Source: Nyssa sinensis (lineage: Eukaryota; Streptophyta; Magnoliopsida; Cornales; Nyssaceae). Taken from it: DNA of 64,000 nucleotides. Location: the NCBI GenBank assembly GCA_008638375.1, contig CM018032.1:50242501-50306500 (forward strand), in the 5' to 3' direction. Positions 59,801-64,000 of this stretch are shown here, piece after piece (position 1 is the stretch's first letter; each line of letters starts with the position of its first letter). A program made the position numbers and the translations under genes. Below the pieces are notes generated by a model. That model did no database searches. It had not been told where the DNA came from and worked only from the letters and a program-made list of their open reading frames with translations.

Positions 59801-62361
59801 AAGTTGGTCTAACTCTCACCTTGAGTTAGAGAGGGGTGTTAGAAGTATATTAGGGTTACCTATATATTATTGTGATACTAGGGTTAGGGTTAGCCGGCAC
59901 ATATATATTATTGTGTAATGCTAATGGGACTAGGGCTCTATAGTTTATTTCCTTTATTTATACTTTCCATGTACAACCTCATAACCCTCCTATATAAGGA
60001 GCTCTCTTGTTTAGTTTCTGTAATGAATTTAGTTTAATACAATGTAGTCGTTTAGATTTTTCCTTCTCTCTCTTCTCTCTTTCTTTTCTGTTTCTTGTCT
60101 CTTTTATGTTATTCCACCAAATCTAACAAATCTCCCTTTTCAATGCATTTGCAGTGTTGATATTGGTTCATCCGAATCCTTCTTGCGTGGTGGTGAACTC
60201 CCAACTCTCATAGTGCAGTCAACGGGCCATGCTCTACATGTGTTCATAAATGGACAGCTTTCTGGTACATTGTCAAATTACCCCTTTCAAGACTTTATGC
60301 TAGTCATGGATTGCTCATTCTAACTGATTTGCGACGAAACATAACCTGTATTGTAGGTTCTGCCTTTGGTACAAGGGAGAATAGGAGATTCACATATACA
60401 GGGAAGGTGAACTTGCATGCTGGAACAAACAGAATCGCACTGCTCAGTGTTGCTGTTGGATTGCCAGTTAGTTCCCCCTCCTCACTTGTTATCATTTTTG
60501 CAATGCTTCTATATTTTAATCATCGCTGGTAAATAGGATCAGGTAGAAGAAATATTATCTGCACTACCAGATCAAACCCTCACAACTTTTATCATGAATG
60601 TTGACTAGAGTCTGAGTTCATTCAAAGTAAAAATTACTTTTGGCTACACCCCATATTTCTTGACCATTGTTTTAGTGGTGCATTAGGCAAATCAATCAAA
60701 ACAGACCACGTTCACCAGAAGAAGGGTTGACAACTTCATGAGACCCATCATAAACTGAAGTGTAGTCTTTATTGACAGAATTATTCAAAAAGACTATAAC
60801 TTTAAGTGAGAGCATGTACCTAAATATGTTGACTGGCCGACCATGTATCTAGTCTATCCCACACAAACTACATTCAAGCAGCCAACTGATCCGGGATGCT
60901 GAATAGGCTATGAATGCATGGTTCAAGTAATCAATGCATGAAGAACCCCTCTTATTTTTAGTAGTTATATTATTTCTTTTCTGACCTAGCAGTCTGTTTG
61001 TTGTTGAAGAATGTTGGGGGACATTTTGAGACATGGAACACAGGAGTCTTAGGTCCAGTTGCACTGCATGGACTTGACCAGGGAAAATGGGACTTGTCCT
61101 GGGCAAAATGGGCTTATCAGGTTGGGAAATTTTACCTCTTTATTTTTAATCAACATTTTCTTGATTCAGAAAAATGTTGCCTCATGGGTGCCTCTTCAAA
61201 CAGGTTGGGTTGAAGGGAGAGGCCATGAGTCTTCACTCTCCAAATGGTATTTCCTCTGTTGACTGGATGCAGGGTTCATTGATCGCACAAAAACAGCAAC
61301 CATTAACATGGCATAAGGTAATACAATAATAAAATTAAAGGAAAATATGATATCGGCCCATAGGAGAAAGTGAGCCATTGGGGTTATGAATTTTAACTTT
61401 GTCTTAAAACTCCACAGGCTTATTTCAATTCGCCTGAAGGAGATGATCCATTGGCTTTGGACATGGGGAGTATGGGGAAAGGTCAAGTATGGATTAATGG
61501 CCAGAGTATTGGAAGATATTGGCTTGCGTATGCTACTGGTAATTGCGAAGGGTGCAGTTATTCTGGGACTTATCGGCCTCCTAAGTGTCAGCTAGGTTGT
61601 GGCCAACCAACCCAGCGATGGTAAACACTCGGATAAAAATCTCTATTACATTACCCTTGAGTTTATAATAGGGATATACAATGACATTGACATTGGTATA
61701 GAGCATTAAGGAACCAAATGATTAGATGCTAGATTCACTTTTCACTAACAATATTAAGTTTTCAGGTACCACGTTCCTCGGTCTTGGTTAAAGCCAACAC
61801 AAAACCTGTTGGTCCTTTTCGAAGAACTTGGAGGGGATCCCACAAGAATCTCTCTTGTAAAGAGATCAGTGACCAGTGTTTGTGCTGATATCACTGAATA
61901 CCACCCAAACATTAAGAATTGGCATATCGAAAGCTATGGAAAAACAGAGGAGTTTCACAAACCCAAAGTTCACTTGCGATGTGGTCCAGGCCAATCCATT
62001 TCTTCCATCAAATTTGCAAGCTTTGGAACTCCTCTGGGGACTTGTGGGAGTTTCCAGCAAGGAACATGCCATGCTCCTTCCTCATATGCCATCTTAGAGA
62101 AGGTACCTATTGTGCTCTTCTATGCTTTAACTACTTTCATAGAATATCTAACATTTTTGCGCTTGTTAATTGTGCTCTTTATCTTTTCTCATTTCTTTGT
62201 TATATTTACAGAAATGCATAGGGCAGCAGAGATGCGCGGTGGCCATATCAAACAGTAACTTTGGTCGAGACCCATGTCCAAATGTGTTGAAGCGGTTAAC
62301 AGTTGAAGCCATATGTGCCCCTATGACTTCTACAACCGTTCAACCCAATACAAGGGGTTGA
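53815..62361 (+). CDS. BGAL3: Beta-galactosidase, GH35, BGAL3 type
   Basis: Nineteen exons: 53815-53985, 54111-54206, 54337-54449, 54591-54657, 54815-54907, 55034-55177, 55995-56083, 56175-56280, 56375-56462, 57123-57241, 57325-57489, 57642-57820, 60155-60264, 60357-60466, 61010-61120, 61204-61317, 61418-61620, 61766-62102 and 62212-62361. All phases agree and give 854 residues, the usual length. A signal peptide covers about 1-26. The GH35 signature [13 protein letters not shown] holds the acid/base Glu184; WTEAWSGW holds the nucleophile Glu253. A SUEL-type galactose-binding lectin domain spans about 761-849. Family members are secreted to the cell wall and remove terminal beta-galactosyl residues from pectic galactan and arabinogalactan. 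ILSDCRN in exon 11 has Ser where I expect Pro. Intron 12 (2334 bp) carries a retrotransposon, and intron 9 a family X repeat. No defect was seen in the coding sequence. Confidence 0.97.
54280..54295. repeat. Poly-C run in BGAL3 intron 2
   Basis: Sixteen C in a row, in the short second intron. Length is uncertain in any homopolymer of this size. Confidence 0.9.
54676..54712. repeat. C(18)G(7)T(12) homopolymer block in BGAL3 intron 4
   Basis: Three homopolymers abut directly. C followed by G runs this long are unusual and can mark a consensus or assembly artefact. Confidence 0.85.
55178..55994 (+). other. BGAL3 intron 6 (817 bp)
   Basis: AT-rich intron with a (TG)n run near 55625-55643. No transposon is recognised in it. 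Confidence 0.8.
56645..56965 (+). repeat. Dispersed repeat family X, copy 4, in BGAL3 intron 9
   Basis: It contains GGGTTGGGCC, GTGAAAAATGAGAG, GGGCTAAAATTTTGGATGAG, GAAGATTGGGTTG, TTTTACATGTATAAAA, then GAGGGGGGCT and CTCAGCCCCC, matching 17195-17530 in the same orientation. Confidence 0.75.
58321..58612 (+). repeat. LTR1 (292 bp) of the intron 12 retrotransposon
   Basis: It starts TGTTAGAAGTATATTAGG and ends CCAAATCTGACA. A TATA-like CCTATATAAGGAGCTC lies near 58475. By eye it differs from LTR2 at about 18 positions, with no indel. Confidence 0.93.
58613..58624 (+). other. Primer-binding site for initiator Met tRNA
   Basis: TGGTATCAGAGC, the standard plant retroelement primer site, immediately follows LTR1. 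Confidence 0.9.
59837..60128 (+). repeat. LTR2 (292 bp) of the intron 12 retrotransposon
   Basis: It starts TGTTAGAAGTATATTAGG and ends CCAAATCTAACA, has equal length to LTR1 and is preceded by GAGAGGGG. It ends 26 bp before BGAL3 exon 13, so it now supplies the sequence just upstream of that exon's polypyrimidine tract. Confidence 0.93.
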
Positions 62362-63300
62362 TGAGGTAGATGAATAGGAGTTCTAAAATGTTGCATCTAT
62401 TGACTTAACTATACGTACCGGCAAAAGAAAAGGCAAAGAAAGGAGAATTAAGGGCAAGTATAAGGAAAGGTTTATTACTTGGATTGGTGCATGCCATTGT
62501 TATTGCTGAGAAAAGACTCTGCCAGGGTGTATGTGCTAGTTTTTAATTTAAGGGGGATAATGGGCCTCCATAAAATAGTGATTTTTAGATAGAAATTTTT
62601 TTAGATTCTGGTAGTTGTGTATTGTGGATTTCAAGAACTGGTCCCTCTTGCCCTTTTAACCGCAAATGGGTACCAGGGAAAGATGTGATCTCAATTGTGG
62701 AGTAGTCAGTGTGATTTTTTTAGTTTGTTTGTAAAATTGAGGGAAATCAAACCCTTGATTAGCTTCATGTTTGGAGTGGATCCTAGTGTGAGCTTTCTTT
62801 TTTTCTTTTTTCTCCTGATGTGCAGTTGGTGGTGATAGTTGAAAGAACCTTCTATTTTGTCAATTCGAGTTTTTGGTAGATTTACTCTTCTTTTGAAGGG
62901 ATCAGCCCTCCATTTACTACATATATTTTTAATTAAGTTTTATATGCAGTAGTAATGTCTTAATGCAGATGCATGCGCCAATTAGATTAAGAATGAACCT
63001 TCGCCATTGGTATTTGGAAAAAGAAGTGCAAAATGATGTGATTCTTGTGATTCAAGATAGTGAGGCTTCTAATTCAAGAAACGAGTCAGTGGCTTGGTCT
63101 CGACCGATTATACTGTGTGTGGTCAAAGGCTACCTTAGCTTTATCATATACATACATATACTGTAGGCTAATTAAATTAAGCTCCATAATTTTAGAAAGT
63201 TTTTTAATTTTGGTTTATGGAGTCTTGTTAATAAAGGGTTAGTTTCTTAATTATTGTCGAAAAATATCTAGTAATTTGTGTGGAATTAGATGTTTTTATT
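62362..63300 (+). other. BGAL3 3' UTR and downstream flank
   Basis: Non-coding sequence after the stop. T-rich stretches around 62780-62820 may contain the end of the transcript. No second gene is supported. Confidence 0.5.
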
Positions 63301-63321
63301 AATATAGAATTTAGAATTAGT

Positions 63322-63323
63322 AT

Positions 63324-63356
<33 letters not shown>

Positions 63357-63357
63357 T
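63322..63357. repeat. (TA)n(TG)n microsatellite
   Basis: Short TA run followed by about 13 TG units. Confidence 0.9.
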
Positions 63358-63688
63358 TATGACATTGGATGTAACCACAAGATTGATAGAGAAGTGTGGT
63401 TAGTGGTAGCCAAGAAAAGGTGGCTGACTAGCCTAGTAATTGTGTGGTCTTGTGGTGGCTTAAATTTGAGAGAGGCCATGACATACTGAAGCGAAAAAAT
63501 AACGTGAGGTTTGCTTGTGTGTGTGAGATCATCCGTGAGCTTGAAAGTATGTGTTTAGATTGAGACTTTTTGTTCCTTTAAGTATAATATATTAGATCTT
63601 TGCTTCCAAGTTTCAAGTTTCTCTCTTTTGTGTTCACTTGCTTCTTGTTTTATATTCAACAATTGATGGGTGTTTTGGGTTTAACCGT

Positions 63689-63700
63689 TGGTATCAGAAC
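63689..63700 (+). other. Possible retroelement primer-binding site
   Basis: TGGTATCAGAAC differs by one base from TGGTATCAGAGC. The T-rich sequence before it may be an LTR end, but no second LTR or coding sequence is within the window. Confidence 0.35.
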
Positions 63701-63714
63701 AATTTGAGGTCCTA

Positions 63715-63715
63715 C

Positions 63716-63754
<39 letters not shown>

Positions 63755-63755
63755 T
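63715..63755. repeat. (TA)n(CA)n microsatellite
   Basis: About 11 TA units followed by 6-7 CA units, near the right edge. Confidence 0.9.
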
Positions 63756-64000
63756 ATAATTATACATATACATATACATATGCATACTCACTTGGCGAGG
63801 TGAAGATTCACTGATATAGCATAAAATGATTGATAATACTTACAACATGACGCGTCTACTGCATAAGTTCTTCAGTATACAAATTACCCTTCTGGTTAGT
63901 TGGCATACGGAATTTGGAGACAATACGTTCTTAATTGGCCACCACCTTTTACGTCATATCGAATTCAGAATAAGGAAATAATGTTCAATATAAAAAACAC

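Larger units (their letters stand above)
58321..60128 (+). mobile_element. Complete non-autonomous LTR retrotransposon (1808 bp) in BGAL3 intron 12
   Basis: Two 292-bp LTRs enclose a 1224-bp internal region. Perfect AATCT duplications lie at 58316-58320 and 60129-60133. The primer site TGGTATCAGAGC follows LTR1 without a gap, and a polypurine tract GAGAGGGG abuts LTR2. No gag, protease, RT or integrase motif is seen inside. The internal part is C/T-rich and low in complexity, with a CAGTCA repeat near 59500. By structure it is a TRIM- or SMART-like element with an unusually long interior. It lies in the sense orientation relative to the gene. Confidence 0.93.

Noticed and set aside
1..64000. 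CRISPR arrays, tRNA or rRNA genes
   Set aside because: No regularly spaced repeat-spacer array, cloverleaf or rRNA-like block was seen. The short tandem repeats are microsatellites or LTR subrepeats.

Overview
This is eukaryotic nuclear DNA from a flowering plant, most likely a woody eudicot. The genes have GT-AG introns and their products match plant families. The long spacers are very AT-rich and filled with Copia and Gypsy LTR elements, a LINE, MITEs, a hAT element and microsatellites. I cannot name the species. Nothing bacterial, viral or CRISPR-like is present, and I found no rRNA or tRNA gene.

Four protein-coding genes are supported. (1) On the minus strand, 354-2285 holds the first three coding exons of mitochondrial D-2-hydroxyglutarate dehydrogenase, which runs off the left edge. 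(2) On the plus strand, 20628-28201 is a three-exon CDK5RAP1/MiaB-type radical-SAM methylthiotransferase of 610 residues. (3) On the minus strand, 30871-37063 is a three-exon gene for a 184-residue basic protein of unknown function with a mitochondrial-looking N-terminus. (4) On the plus strand, 53815-62361 is a 19-exon GH35 beta-galactosidase of the BGAL3 type, 854 residues, with a C-terminal lectin domain. All splice phases join cleanly in all four. From memory, genes 1, 2 and 4 are the Arabidopsis neighbours At4g36400, At4g36390 and At4g36360, so the window looks like a conserved block expanded by transposons. ROT3 (At4g36380) was not seen.

Layout. 1-2.3 kb: D2HGDH. 2.3-6.5 kb: AT-rich repeats, a degraded LTR and foldback elements. 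6.5-17.2 kb: a dead Copia element with both LTRs, split at the gag/protease junction by a 3.66-kb TG...CA insertion (probably a solo Gypsy LTR) with perfect AACAC target duplications. 17.2-20.1 kb: a dispersed repeat, a second Copia gag remnant and an LTR fragment. 20.6-28.2 kb: the methylthiotransferase. 30.9-37.1 kb: the small gene, whose 5.2-kb intron carries a hAT element (8-bp duplication), a TAA-flanked MITE and LINE debris. 37-53.5 kb: a gene-free spacer with repeats, a promoter-like island with two G-boxes near 44.7 kb, and a Copia pol remnant at 48.2-49.1 kb. 53.8-62.4 kb: BGAL3, whose intron 12 carries a complete non-autonomous LTR retrotransposon with 292-bp LTRs, an initiator-Met-tRNA binding site, a polypurine tract and AATCT duplications. 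62.4-64 kb: 3' flank and simple repeats.

The four genes do not form one pathway: they cover organellar 2-hydroxyacid oxidation, tRNA modification, an unknown (probably mitochondrial) role and cell-wall galactan turnover. The most notable structural features are the transposon nests and the several unnamed repeat families that recur across the window.
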